Assembly: GCA_000585075.1 (NCBI GenBank) | Contig: JEMY01000037.1 | Coordinates: 1-62,471, forward strand | Direction: 5' to 3' | DNA: 62,471 bases | Source: Candidatus Accumulibacter regalis | GTDB taxonomy: Bacteria > Pseudomonadota > Gammaproteobacteria > Burkholderiales > Rhodocyclaceae | Part shown: one piece after another, positions 30,756-40,133 of the stretch | Layout of the letters: each line of letters begins with the position of its first letter | Position numbering within the stretch: position 1 is the first letter of the stretch | Made by a program: the position numbers and the translations under genes | Notes under the pieces: generated by a model | The model's database searches: none | What the model was told of the DNA's origin: nothing | What the model saw: only the letters and a program-made list of their open reading frames with translations

Positions 30756-31168
30756 CCGTATTTCCTCCCGTCTGTATGGTTTCGCCTGCCTTCCGTGGCG
30801 CAACATCGACAGCTCATCGTATCACCCAGGGGCGAAAATACGAGGCGCAGCAGTGGTCCGCGGTCCGCGCGTTCAACGCGCTTCGAGATTCAGGATGCGA
30901 GCGCGTGGCGATCACCCGTGCCCTGCCCGCCCTTCGTGCCGACGAGGCGAGAATGGTCGTCGACAAGCGCATCGCGACGCGCCAGCGCGGTGCAGAAAAT
31001 TCCGTTTCCCGGCCTGCGATGCACCTCGTCGTGGCGCACCTGACTGCACTGCGATCCTCCAAGAAAATTTTTCCCATAAAAGCAGTTACCTGGGAATCGC
31101 GAGCAACGCTGCAAGGCAAGCACGATTTTTGCTCCGGGTAAGACATCCGCTTTCCGGGAATCACCCTG

Positions 31169-32146
31169 ATGAACAATGTTTTCCGCCTCGAACCGCCGTC
31201 GACCATTGACCCACTGCCGCCCGAGGGAAGGCGAAGAGTCTTCGACGATGGAGAGCGTGTGCTCTACGATGGTTACTGGATCAAGACCTACCCGGTACCG
31301 GCCGATTCACTGCAGGGAAAGAAGTCGCTGATCGAAGCGCTGGCCCGGCGCCTGTTCAACCACACCGAGCATGGGCTCAACATTCCCGGCTGCCGCCTCG
31401 GCGAAACGCGGCAGAGTTTCGTCGCGGAAACCGACCCGGGGCGGCGGCGGGTCAAGGCCGGGATGCTCGCCGGCGCCCTCTTCAATCGCGCGACCGACAT
31501 TTTCCGACGGCTGGTCGAGTTGCAGGCCGATGGCGTCGAGGTCGGCAGTGACAATGCCCTGATGCGCGAATGCGGCCAATGCCTGCTCGAAGCCATGCAG
31601 CTCGGCCGCTTCGTTCTCCACCGCAGCGGCGAGGAAGGAATCGACGAGTTGTGGGGCGAACCTTTCCGGGCTTTTTCGATTCCCGTCGAAGATTTCTATG
31701 AAAGCCGCTACGTCAAGATCGGCCAGAGCATGCGCGACATCGACCGGATCGCGGATGCGATGGTCAGCGCCTTCTGCCGCATTCCGACCTTTGAGGCCGT
31801 CGAGGCACCGATTCGAGATTTCGCCGACGCGGCCAGGATAAAGACCGAAACACTGCGCACCGACCCGGGGATCTTCGACGTCTGGGCACACCTGGTCACC
31901 GCCGGCGAACGACTGGCCAGCTTCACGCCGCAAGCGGCGGGAGAAGCGAGCGAAAAGCGAAGCGGCAGCGCGCTGCACAGCGTTTCCGATGGCTTGCAGC
32001 TGCTGCGCAACGGCCGCGACCTCGTCTTCTATATCGCGCGCGCACGTACGCCAATGCCGAAAAGCACGAGCGAATACATCGAGCGTTGCGCGGCCTACCT
32101 GAGCAGCGGCCGAGCGCCCTTCGTGCCGGCGCCGCTGCCCGCATGA
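31169..32146 (+). CDS. conserved hypothetical soluble protein
   Basis: A 325-residue protein with no signal peptide or membrane helix. The N-terminal third (VFDDGERVLYDGYWIKTYPVP) is beta-rich; the rest is mostly helical, with RRLFNHTEHGLNIPG and KIGQSMRDIDRIADAMVSAFCRI as distinctive segments. I recognise no domain. Start at the ATG; the preceding bases hold no strong ribosome site. It stands alone, convergent with the mechanosensitive channel gene. Confidence 0.7.
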   Translation: MNNVFRLEPPSTIDPLPPEGRRRVFDDGERVLYDGYWIKTYPVPADSLQGKKSLIEALARRLFNHTEHGLNIPGCRLGETRQSFVAETDPGRRRVKAGMLAGALFNRATDIFRRLVELQADGVEVGSDNALMRECGQCLLEAMQLGRFVLHRSGEEGIDELWGEPFRAFSIPVEDFYESRYVKIGQSMRDIDRIADAMVSAFCRIPTFEAVEAPIRDFADAARIKTETLRTDPGIFDVWAHLVTAGERLASFTPQAAGEASEKRSGSALHSVSDGLQLLRNGRDLVFYIARARTPMPKSTSEYIERCAAYLSSGRAPFVPAPLPA

Positions 32147-32296
32147 GCGACGCTCCGATGATGGTCTCGGGTTTTCGCGTCGCTGACGATCACAGGCTCG
32201 ATCACGTCGTGCCGACGGTGGCGCTTTCACGGCTTGGCGCATGCACGACGCTCACGGAACGACGCTTTTCGCACACGCGAGCACGCGACTCGCCCC

Positions 32297-33829
32297 TCAC
32301 AGCCCGAGGAAATTCCGCATCAGCTTGAGCATGCCGGCCTTCGGCGGCGACGTTGCGCGATCAGCGTGAGCGTCAAGGAACTGGTTGTGGAATTCGTCCA
32401 TCTGCGCTTCACGGCGGGCGAGAATTTCGGCAATCGCTTCGGCGATGGCTGGTCTTGAGCGGATAACATCTTCCAGTGTCGTCTGGTCAAGCCGGTAACA
32501 AACGACATCGGTCTTGGCGGTGACGGTGGCGCGTCGTGCCTCGCCGGTCAGCACGCCTTTCTCGCCGAAGGTGCCGCCGGCCTGAATGGTCCGGAAGAGC
32601 TGCCGTGGGTGACCGGGAAAATCCATCCACACTTCCGCTTCGCCGACGGTGAGCAGATAGAGCCACTGCGGCGCGTCGCCCTGTTGGAAGATGACGTCAT
32701 CGCGAGCAAACGGCGCATAGGCCAGCCGCTCGCTGATCGTCCGTAGTTCGTCGTCCTGCAACCCGGCAAACAGCTCGACTTTGCGCAGGTCAGCGATCCG
32801 GCGTTCGATTTCACGGCGGTGCACCGATTCGCGATACCTGTCGTTCTCCTTGGTGACGTGCAGCGCCTGTTCCGGGACCGCCAAACGCATCCCGGCGCGC
32901 TGCAGAGCAGCAAAGATATGCACGCGAACGACCGAGTCGGTGGGATCGTCCGGCTGCGGATCGAGCATCCAGTAGCGCAGCGCGTAGCGCCCGTAGCCAG
33001 CGCCGAACTCCATCAGCACGCAGCTCGCGGGCGGCTCGCGGGCGATATTCGGAATCTCGGCACCATTGATCGCTTTCTCGACTTTCTGGATGACAGCGGC
33101 CGGCGGCGACTCGTAGGTCACGTTGAACCACACCCAGCGCCGCCACGGCCAGCTCGGGACGTCGGCGCGGCCGAACAGCGTGAACCGCCCGCGCATCAGC
33201 TGGCTGTTGGGAACGACGACCACGTCGCCGTTGCGCGTCCTGATCGTTGTCTGTCGCCAGCGCGTCTGCAGCACGCGGCCACTGATGTCGTCGAGTTTGA
33301 TCCAGTCGCCGGCACGAAGCGAGTTGTCGAGCTGCAGAGCGACGCCGGAAAGCAGGTTGCCGAGGGTATCCTGCATCGAGAAGGCCAGTACCGCCGTGAG
33401 CACCGCCGAAGTGGTCAGCAGGCTCGACGGATCGAGCCCGACGATATGCAGTCGTGCCAGCAGGAAGGCCGCGTAGACGGCCAGCACCGTGATGTCTTCG
33501 GCGATGCGCACGACGACGATGCCCACTTTCGGCAGGATGACGCGAAAGATGAACAAGGCGGCAAGGCGAAGCATCGCCATGCCCGAACCGATGACGAAAA
33601 CCTCGTGCACCATCACCGCCGCGCGCGAATAGTCGAGCGCCTGCAGCCATGCGCCGAATGCCTGCCCCGCCACGCAGACGACAAACAGTGCCACCGTGTT
33701 GGCAATGCGCCGACGTTCCTTGGGCAGAAGACGCAAGCAGAGCAGCGCCAGAATGACCACCGCGGCAATGATGTATTTTGTTTCGGGTAGCCAGAAATGC
33801 GTGAGCATCTTGCTCATGATACGTTCCAT
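32297..33829 (-). CDS. MscS-family mechanosensitive channel with C-terminal cyclic-nucleotide-binding domain
   Basis: A 510-residue inner-membrane protein. About four helices (residues 16-165) end in the pore-lining helix and the MscS signature (TAVLAFSMQDTLGNLLSGVALQLDNSL, about 145-170). A beta domain follows with GRVLQTRWRQTTIRTRNGD and VVVPNSQLM. Residues about 370-490 form a cNMP-binding fold (LAYAPFARDDVIFQQGDAPQWLYLL...GTFGEKGVLTGEARRATVTA). The combination suggests tension gating tuned by cAMP or cGMP. Alternative starts exist 4 and 7 codons in. No operon partner. Confidence 0.9.
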   Translation of the reverse strand: MERIMSKMLTHFWLPETKYIIAAVVILALLCLRLLPKERRRIANTVALFVVCVAGQAFGAWLQALDYSRAAVMVHEVFVIGSGMAMLRLAALFIFRVILPKVGIVVVRIAEDITVLAVYAAFLLARLHIVGLDPSSLLTTSAVLTAVLAFSMQDTLGNLLSGVALQLDNSLRAGDWIKLDDISGRVLQTRWRQTTIRTRNGDVVVVPNSQLMRGRFTLFGRADVPSWPWRRWVWFNVTYESPPAAVIQKVEKAINGAEIPNIAREPPASCVLMEFGAGYGRYALRYWMLDPQPDDPTDSVVRVHIFAALQRAGMRLAVPEQALHVTKENDRYRESVHRREIERRIADLRKVELFAGLQDDELRTISERLAYAPFARDDVIFQQGDAPQWLYLLTVGEAEVWMDFPGHPRQLFRTIQAGGTFGEKGVLTGEARRATVTAKTDVVCYRLDQTTLEDVIRSRPAIAEAIAEILARREAQMDEFHNQFLDAHADRATSPPKAGMLKLMRNFLGL

Positions 33830-34026
33830 CGCTTCGCCCTCGTCGAGTCAGCAGCCGCGCCAGGCGCGGATCGGAGAACGGAAGCCCGGCGGGCGCACGC
33901 GGCGCGAATCCCTGCTGCCGCTTCAGCTCCCGCAGCCGGCGCAAACCGGACCCCTGCCGGGCATCACCGGGAGCAGACAGGCGGACTACGCAAGTGGATC
34001 GGTGTCACCGCGACTGACGACGCTGT

Positions 34027-35298
34027 TCAGACCAGCCCGTCAAACAGCTGCACCTGAACCAGATCACCGACGGCGACCTGGCCGCGATCGTGTTCGAGGA
34101 CGATGAAGCAGTTGGCTTCCGACATCGAGCGCAGGACGCCGGAGCCTTGGCCGCCTGCCGGGCGAACACAGGATTGCCCATCCACCTGGCTGACGATGCC
34201 GCGCTGGAACTCGGTGCGGCCGGGGGCTTTTCTCATCGCCACGCTGCTCACCGCCGGCAGCAGCGGCACAGCGGGAGCCGGGTCGGCGCCCATCAGCACA
34301 TACAGCGCGTCACGGACGAACTGGTAGAAAGCGGCCATCACCGCGACCGGATTGCCCGGCAGACCGAATAGCCAGGCGGCGCGCTCGCCACCGCCGATGC
34401 GGCCGAAGGCCATCGGCCGCCCGGGCTTCATGGCGATCTTCCAGAACAGCACCTCGCCAAGCTTGGCCATCAGCGGCTTGACAAAATCGGCCTCGCCGAC
34501 CGAGACGCCGCCGCTGGTGATCACCACGTCAGCCGCGGCAGTGGCGTCGCGGAACGCCGCCTCGAGACTTGCCGAATCGTCGCGGACGACGCCGAGGTCG
34601 AGCACCTCGCAGCCGAGGCGCGTGAGCATGCCGAAAATCGTGTAGCGGTTACTGTCATATACTTCCCCGTCGGCAAGCGGCCTACCGATCGAGCACAGTT
34701 CGTCGCCGGTCGAGAAGAAGGCCACGCGCAGACGGCGGTAGACGCTGACCTCTGCACAGCCGAGCGAAGCCATCAGGCCGAGTTCTGCCGGGCGAATCAG
34801 CCGCCCGGCGGCGAGCGCCGGCCGGCCGGACGCCAGATCCTCGCCAGCCAGGCGGATATTCTGGCCCGCGCGCTGGCCGGCCGGGATGATGAGATGATCG
34901 CCGTCGACCCGGACCAGCTCCTGGATCACGACGGTATCGGTCCCCGCCGGCGGCAGCGCGCCGGTCATGATGCGCACGCACTCGCCGGCGCCCACCGAAC
35001 CGGCAAAAACCTTCCCGGCCAGCGCCGTACCGATCACGCGCAGACGCGTCTCGCCACCGCTCGCCAGATCGGCATGGCGCAGCGCGTAACCATCCATCGC
35101 CGAATTGTCGTGCGCCGGGACATTGAATGGCGCGATGACGTCGCTGGCCAGCACGCGACCCAGGGCGCTGCGCAGCGCCACGCGCTCGTGCGTTCCGACA
35201 GGGGTGAGCTGGCTGCGAATGAAGCTCCGCGCCTGCTCGACCGACAGCGCGTCGGGGTCGTTATCGCTCAGGCAGCTGAAACGGGCAGTGAGACTCAT
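34027..35298 (-). CDS. moeA: molybdopterin molybdotransferase MoeA
   Basis: A 423-residue enzyme that inserts molybdate into adenylylated molybdopterin. Motifs include AHDNSAMDGYAL, PAGADTVV-like LPPAGTDTVVIQE, the MoCF-biosynthesis core with VVITSGGVSVGEADF and LFGLPGNPVA, and the C-terminal MoeA domain IV. The start is placed at an ATG near 35298 rather than the longer Ser/Pro-rich upstream extension. It follows moaA by 94 bp on the same strand, making a molybdenum-cofactor unit. Confidence 0.95.
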   Translation of the reverse strand: MSLTARFSCLSDNDPDALSVEQARSFIRSQLTPVGTHERVALRSALGRVLASDVIAPFNVPAHDNSAMDGYALRHADLASGGETRLRVIGTALAGKVFAGSVGAGECVRIMTGALPPAGTDTVVIQELVRVDGDHLIIPAGQRAGQNIRLAGEDLASGRPALAAGRLIRPAELGLMASLGCAEVSVYRRLRVAFFSTGDELCSIGRPLADGEVYDSNRYTIFGMLTRLGCEVLDLGVVRDDSASLEAAFRDATAAADVVITSGGVSVGEADFVKPLMAKLGEVLFWKIAMKPGRPMAFGRIGGGERAAWLFGLPGNPVAVMAAFYQFVRDALYVLMGADPAPAVPLLPAVSSVAMRKAPGRTEFQRGIVSQVDGQSCVRPAGGQGSGVLRSMSEANCFIVLEHDRGQVAVGDLVQVQLFDGLV

Positions 35299-35392
35299 GT
35301 CGACTCGCTTCGAAGATCGTTGGGGGTGACTGGCGGTGCTTGGGCTCGGCGACGCTCGCGGCAAACGGGCCAGGGCACGCGGCGAGCCGCGT

Positions 35393-36472
35393 TCAGCCGC
35401 CGGTCATGGACATGAAGCGCACCACCTGCGGGGCGTCCATCTGATTACTGAAGTCGTGGCCCTTGGCCTTGATGCCCATGCTGTGGATGATCGCCGCGCG
35501 CAGCGGGCGGTCATCGGTCGGATGCGCGCGCAGCAGGGGCAGCAATTGACTGGCGTCGTTGTTGCCCAGGCAGGGGTAGAGTTCGCCGCGCGCGGTGATG
35601 CGCACGCGGTTGCAGCTGTCGCAGAAGTTGTGACTGTGCGGCGAGATGAAGCCGACCCGCGTCGCGGACCCCGGAATCCGCCAGTAGCGTGCCGGGCCGC
35701 CGGAGCTCTCGGTGGAAGGCACGAGCACGAAGTGTTCAGCCAGTCGGGCCATCGCTTCCTCGCTGCTGATGTAGGTCGACTGGCGGCCATGGCCGATTTC
35801 GCCGAGCGGCATTTCCTCGATGAAGGAAATATCGATTCCGCGCTCGACGGCGAACCCGACCATCGCCGGAAACTCGTCGTCGTTGCTGCCGCGCATCATG
35901 ACCGTGTTCAGCTTTAGGCGCTCGAAACCGGCCGCCTGCGCTGCATCGAGACCGTGTAGCACCTTGGCCAGGTCGCCGACACGGGTGATTGCTCTGAAGC
36001 GGTCGGCACGCAGGGTGTCGAGACTGATGTTGATGCGTGCGACGCCGGCAGCCCGCAAGGCCGGCGCGAAGCGATCGAGCTGCGAGCCGTTGGTGGTGAG
36101 CACCAGCTCCTTCAATCCCGGCAGCACGGCGAGCCGTTCGAGCAGCCAGATCACGTTCCGGCGAACCAGCGGCTCACCGCCGGTGACGCGCAGCTTGGTC
36201 ACCCCGAGATCGACGAAGGTACTGGCCAGGCGCAGGCATTCCTCGAGCGTAAGCACCTGCGCCCGTGGCAGGAAAGTCATCTCCTCGGCCATGCAGTAGC
36301 TGCAACGAAAGTCGCAACGGTCGGTAATCGACAGGCGAACGTAGGTCACGTGGCGCCCGTACCTGTCTACCAGCGTCCCGTCGGCATGTGGCGAGTTCGC
36401 CGGCGATGTCGGCGGGGTGAAGCCGACCAGCGAATCCGGAACTGCCTCCGGGGTCAGCGATTCATTGCGCAT
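35393..36472 (-). CDS. moaA: GTP 3',8-cyclase MoaA (radical SAM)
   Basis: A 359-residue radical SAM enzyme for the first step of molybdenum cofactor synthesis. The SAM-binding cluster ligands are C53, C57 and C60 in CDFRCSYC. The second cluster is in CDSCNRVRITARGELYPC near the C-terminus, and the family ends in GG as here (MSMTGG). A 30-residue low-complexity N-terminal lead precedes the core. It is upstream of moeA in the same orientation. Confidence 0.97.
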   Translation of the reverse strand: MRNESLTPEAVPDSLVGFTPPTSPANSPHADGTLVDRYGRHVTYVRLSITDRCDFRCSYCMAEEMTFLPRAQVLTLEECLRLASTFVDLGVTKLRVTGGEPLVRRNVIWLLERLAVLPGLKELVLTTNGSQLDRFAPALRAAGVARINISLDTLRADRFRAITRVGDLAKVLHGLDAAQAAGFERLKLNTVMMRGSNDDEFPAMVGFAVERGIDISFIEEMPLGEIGHGRQSTYISSEEAMARLAEHFVLVPSTESSGGPARYWRIPGSATRVGFISPHSHNFCDSCNRVRITARGELYPCLGNNDASQLLPLLRAHPTDDRPLRAAIIHSMGIKAKGHDFSNQMDAPQVVRFMSMTGG

Positions 36473-36744
36473 GGGAGAGGCTCCCTGGGGCCTGCCTGTG
36501 GCGGCGAGAAGAGGTGACGAGATGAGAACGGTTCGCGGCCGATTATAGCGAACTTTGGCCTACCCCGACGCGCCACGCTCAGCGCAACTGGCCACCCAGG
36601 GTGGCCAGCAGGAAGGCAGCAGGGACTTGCGGCAGCCCTGCCGAACAGCGATGGCCGCGCGGGTAGCGATCAGGAAAGCGCGCTGCCCACGCCGCCTGCT
36701 TGAGTCAGCACAGATGGACCACCCCGGCCTACCCACGCCCCGGC

Positions 36745-37428
36745 TCAATCGTCACCGTTCATAAAGCCGAGCAGGTGCAGGAGGCTGGTGAAGAGATTGA
36801 AGATGGCGACGAAGAGGGTCACCGTGGCCATCACGTAGTTGGTTTCACCGCCGTGGATGATGTTCGAGGTTTCGTAGAGGATCAGCCCCGACATCAACAG
36901 CACGAAGGCCGCCGAGACGGTCAGCGACAGCGCCGGGATTTCGAAGAAGATCGCCCCCAGACCGGCCAGGAAAGCGAGCAGGACGCCGACCATCAGGAAG
37001 CCGCCCATGAAGCTGAAGTCCTTGCGCGTGGTCAGCGCGTAGCCCGACAGACCGACGAAGATCGTCGCTGTTCCGGCCATCGCCATCATCACCGTCTGGC
37101 CACCGTTGGGCAGGCCAAGGTAGTGGCCGACGATCGGCCCCAGGGTGTAGCCCATGAAACCGGTCAGGGCGAACACCGAAGCCACGCCCCAGCCGCTGTT
37201 GCGCAGCCGGTTGGTGAGGAAAAGCAGACCAAAATAGCCGAGCAGGGTGACGATCAGCCCGGGATGCGGGAGCCTCAAGGCGACCGCGACGCCCGCGGTA
37301 AGGGCCGCGAAAAGAAGGGTCATCGACAGCAGCAGATAGGTGTTGCGGATCACCGTATTGGTGGTCCGGACCGACTCGCTGCTGCTCTGCGCAACACCGG
37401 TCGCCGTTTGTATTTTGAAGGTACTCAT
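36745..37428 (-). CDS. Bax inhibitor-1 / YccA family membrane protein
   Basis: A 227-residue protein with seven hydrophobic helices after a short polar N-terminus (residues 1-25). The family features YLLLSMTLLFAALTAGVA at the first helix, a GFMGYTLGP turn, and a C-terminal Asp-containing helix region (SGLILYETSNIIHGGETNYV) are present. Bacterial relatives are pH-gated calcium leak channels or interact with FtsH (YccA). Function here not determined. Confidence 0.93.
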   Translation of the reverse strand: MSTFKIQTATGVAQSSSESVRTTNTVIRNTYLLLSMTLLFAALTAGVAVALRLPHPGLIVTLLGYFGLLFLTNRLRNSGWGVASVFALTGFMGYTLGPIVGHYLGLPNGGQTVMMAMAGTATIFVGLSGYALTTRKDFSFMGGFLMVGVLLAFLAGLGAIFFEIPALSLTVSAAFVLLMSGLILYETSNIIHGGETNYVMATVTLFVAIFNLFTSLLHLLGFMNGDD

Positions 37429-37483
37429 TCTGAACTCCTGTAGGAAAGGGATTTCAAGCCGCGGCTGTCATGTCGCACGCGGC

Positions 37484-37867
37484 TCAAACCGTCGTTGCGG
37501 CGACGTCTGGCTGGGCGCCGGCAAGCAGCACTGCACGGGCTTCGCTGGTACGGCCAGGCTGACGCTGGCGCTGCCGCGCGACGTGGCGGGCCAGCGTCCG
37601 CCCGGCGCGGTCGACAGCCCGGTCGATGGCTACGTAGAGGTCGGCCTGCGTGTCGTCGATGAGCACGTCGGCCGCCCCGGTGACGGCGACCTGAATGCGG
37701 CAGCGCTTGTCCTTGCCACCACGCGGCCCGTTGACATCGGAAAGAACGACCAGGACACTGATGACGCGGTCGTACGCCCAGTCGAGCGAAAAGCCGAGGC
37801 GCCGCCGGACGTGCTCACGGACCTCCTCGCTGAGATCAAAGCCCCTGGCTCGGGTAACGATGTGCAT
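37484..37867 (-). CDS. ribosome hibernation factor-like (HPF/RaiA, sigma-54 modulation family)
   Basis: A 127-residue protein. The S30AE fold reads MHIVTRARGFDLSEEVREHVRRRL, then VISVLVVLSDVNGPRGGKDKRCRIQV and DLYVAIDRAVDRAGRTLARHV. It lacks the long C-terminal dimerisation domain, so it is the short HPF/YfiA type, with a Gln/Arg and Ala/Val-rich tail. Such proteins bind the 30S decoding site under stress. It lies next to the BI-1 gene on the same strand, and its 5' region faces nhaR. Confidence 0.85.
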   Translation of the reverse strand: MHIVTRARGFDLSEEVREHVRRRLGFSLDWAYDRVISVLVVLSDVNGPRGGKDKRCRIQVAVTGAADVLIDDTQADLYVAIDRAVDRAGRTLARHVARQRQRQPGRTSEARAVLLAGAQPDVAATTV

Positions 37868-37942
37868 GAAAGCGCTCCTCGCGTGCATTGATCGGAAGGG
37901 GCAGTCTAGGATATAACGAGACATCCGACTAATCGAATATAC

Positions 37943-37952
37943 TGTCGCGACA
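37943..37952. promoter_or_regulatory. perfect palindrome between hibernation-factor gene and nhaR
   Basis: TGTCGCGACA lies in an AT-rich intergenic patch between divergent genes. Could be a regulator site; no identity can be given. Confidence 0.35.
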
Positions 37953-37986
37953 GATCGATTTTTGTTGCCACTCTCCTCTAATCGCC

Positions 37987-38997
37987 GTGGCCTCGCTCAA
38001 CTACAAGCACCTGCGTTACTTCTGGATGGTCGCCAAGTGCGGCGCCATCGCTCGCGCCTGCGAACAGCTGCACCTGACGCCGCAGGCGGTCAGTGGCCAG
38101 TTGCGCGAGCTGGAGGATTCACTCGGCGTCGAGCTGTTTCGCCGCGCCGGCCGCGGCCTGGAACTGACCGACGCGGGGCGGCGCATCCTCAGCTACGCCG
38201 AGGAGATCTTTGCCATCGGTGACGAGCTGCTCGAGGTCGCTCGCGACCAGACGATGACCCAGAGCCTGCCTTTCGCCGTCGGAATTGCCGATTCGGTGCC
38301 CAAGTCGGTTGCCCTGCGGCTGGTCGAGCCGGTCCTGCATCTGCCCGAGGCGGTGCGCCTGATCTGCCGTGAAGGGCGCCTGACCGGCCTGCTCGCCGAC
38401 CTCGCCGTGCATCGTCTGGACATGGTCATCGCCGACCGACCGATGCCGGCAAATCTCAATGTCCGTGGCTACAGCCACCCGCTGGGCGAGAGCGACCTCA
38501 CCGTCTTCGCCGCGCCGGCTTTGCTCGCCAAACTCGACGCAAGCTTCCCGGAGATGCTTAACGGCGCCCCATTCCTGATGCCCGGCGACGACGTGGCGAT
38601 CCGCTTGCGGCTCGAGCAGTGGTTCGAAGGCTCTCGCCTGCATCCGCGCATCGTCGGCGAATTCGACGACAGCGCGCTGCTGAAGTCCTTCGGGCAGGCC
38701 GGAGCCGGCCTTTTCGTCGCCCCGACGGCAATCGCTGCCTTCGTCAGCGATCAGTATCGCGTGCGCGCCGTCGGGCGCATCGATTCGATCGCCGAACAGC
38801 TTTTCGCGATCACCACCGAGCGTCGCTTGAGCCATCCGGCCATCGTTGCCATCATTCAGGTGGCCCGCGATCAGGTTTTCGGCGCCACGACGCGTGCGCC
38901 ACGACGCTCGAGCAAGGCTCCGCAGGAGCAGGCACAGACATCGCTTCAGCCGGCAGGCTCCCGCGCCCGCTCGCGGTCGCCGGGCAAGGACTCCTGA
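37987..38997 (+). CDS. nhaR: LysR-family transcriptional activator NhaR
   Basis: A 336-residue regulator starting at a GTG. The N-terminal winged helix-turn-helix (LNYKHLRYFWMVAKCGAIARACEQLHLTPQAVSGQLRELE) is the NhaR type; the LysR substrate domain follows, with DMVIADRPMP and GAPFLMPGDD. NhaR activates Na+/H+ antiporter genes in response to sodium. No antiporter gene is adjacent here. The C-terminal 40 residues are Arg/Ser/Gln-rich beyond the core. It is divergent from the hibernation-factor gene. Confidence 0.88.
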   Translation: MASLNYKHLRYFWMVAKCGAIARACEQLHLTPQAVSGQLRELEDSLGVELFRRAGRGLELTDAGRRILSYAEEIFAIGDELLEVARDQTMTQSLPFAVGIADSVPKSVALRLVEPVLHLPEAVRLICREGRLTGLLADLAVHRLDMVIADRPMPANLNVRGYSHPLGESDLTVFAAPALLAKLDASFPEMLNGAPFLMPGDDVAIRLRLEQWFEGSRLHPRIVGEFDDSALLKSFGQAGAGLFVAPTAIAAFVSDQYRVRAVGRIDSIAEQLFAITTERRLSHPAIVAIIQVARDQVFGATTRAPRRSSKAPQEQAQTSLQPAGSRARSRSPGKDS

Positions 38998-39123
38998 GCC
39001 GCTCCGCGGAAGCCCGCAAACACTTCATTATTTTCGAAGTGTCAGTGTAAATAATTCTGCTTTTATGTCGCCTTCCCTCGGTCTATGGTGGCTCTCTCTT
39101 CCATCCGGATTCAAGGAACGACC

Positions 39124-40056
39124 ATGAAAACCTTCTCTTTGCTGGCCGCCGTGCTGGCTCTCGGCCTGACGCTGAGTGTCGGCGATGCCGACGCCGCTGG
39201 CAAGCGCCTCGGCGCCGGCAAATCATCGGGCATGCAGCGCGATTCGATCAGCGCCGACAAGTCCGCCGCCGGGGCACCCGGTGCCGCCAAGGCGCCGGCA
39301 GCAGCCGCTGCGCCGCAAGCGCAGCCCAAGCGCTCGTGGATGGGTCCGCTCGCCGGTCTCGCCGCCGGTCTCGGACTGGCAGCGCTGGCTTCGCACCTCG
39401 GCTTCGGTGAGGAACTTGCCTCGATGCTGATGATCGGCCTGCTGGTGATGGCCGCGGTGCTGGTCGTCGCCTTCATCATGCGCCGCCGTGCCGCCGCCCG
39501 ACAGGCCGGAGCCGGTGGGTCGGGAGGACTGCAGTACGCTGCGGCCGGCAGCGGCAACGCGCCCAACAACCGGGGCCTCGATGAATCGCCGATGCTGCCC
39601 TCCTCGGCGACCTCCACCTCCTTTGCCGGCGACTCGACCACCGCGGCCCCCGGCGCAGCGCGGCTCGCCAGCAGCGCCAACATCCCGCTCGATTTCGACG
39701 CCGCCGGCTTCGTGCGCAACGCCAAGGTCAGCTTCATTCGACTGCAGGCCGCGAACGACGCCGGCAACCTCGACGACATCCGCGAGTTCACCACTCCCGA
39801 GATGTTTGCCGAGATCAGCATGGCCATCGCCGAGCGCGGCGACGCGGTGCAGGAGACCGACGTCGTGACCATCGAAGCCGAAGTGCTCGACGTCGCCGAA
39901 GAGGCCAGCCGCTACGTGGTCAGCGTCCGCTTCTCCGGTCTGATTCGGGAAGACAAGGACGCCGCCGCCGAAGCCATCGACGAGGTATGGCACCTGGTCA
40001 AGCCGCGCCACGGCAAGGGCGGCTGGACACTGGCCGGCATTCAGCAGATGCAGTAA
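39124..40056 (+). CDS. Tim44-like domain membrane protein
   Basis: A 310-residue protein with a signal peptide (residues 1-25), a Gly/Ala-rich spacer, two hydrophobic segments (about 73-93 and 100-118) and a C-terminal Tim44-like domain (about 185-305: FVRNAKVSFIRLQAANDAGNLDDIREFTTPEMFAEI...). This is a common layout in betaproteobacterial Tim44-like proteins. The start follows the AAGGAACGACC sequence. Function unknown; the fold is related to the mitochondrial import motor anchor. Confidence 0.85.
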   Translation: MKTFSLLAAVLALGLTLSVGDADAAGKRLGAGKSSGMQRDSISADKSAAGAPGAAKAPAAAAAPQAQPKRSWMGPLAGLAAGLGLAALASHLGFGEELASMLMIGLLVMAAVLVVAFIMRRRAAARQAGAGGSGGLQYAAAGSGNAPNNRGLDESPMLPSSATSTSFAGDSTTAAPGAARLASSANIPLDFDAAGFVRNAKVSFIRLQAANDAGNLDDIREFTTPEMFAEISMAIAERGDAVQETDVVTIEAEVLDVAEEASRYVVSVRFSGLIREDKDAAAEAIDEVWHLVKPRHGKGGWTLAGIQQMQ

Positions 40057-40133
40057 GTGATCTGCACGCCGACCGCCGGCAGCAGGGCTGCTGGCGGCGG
40101 CCGACTCTGTGGCAATGTGCGGCGAACACGGCG

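Larger units (their letters stand above)
30489..31168. other. 680-bp region with only a gene remnant
   Basis: Apart from the hairpin after the sulfatase and the DUF1330 remnant, no gene could be supported. A 164-codon open frame on the plus strand (30647-31141) runs antisense through the remnant and has no family resemblance. Confidence 0.5.

Noticed and set aside
30647-31141. 164-codon plus-strand frame in the gap after the sulfatase
   Set aside because: No family match, no ribosome site, and it runs antisense through the DUF1330 remnant.
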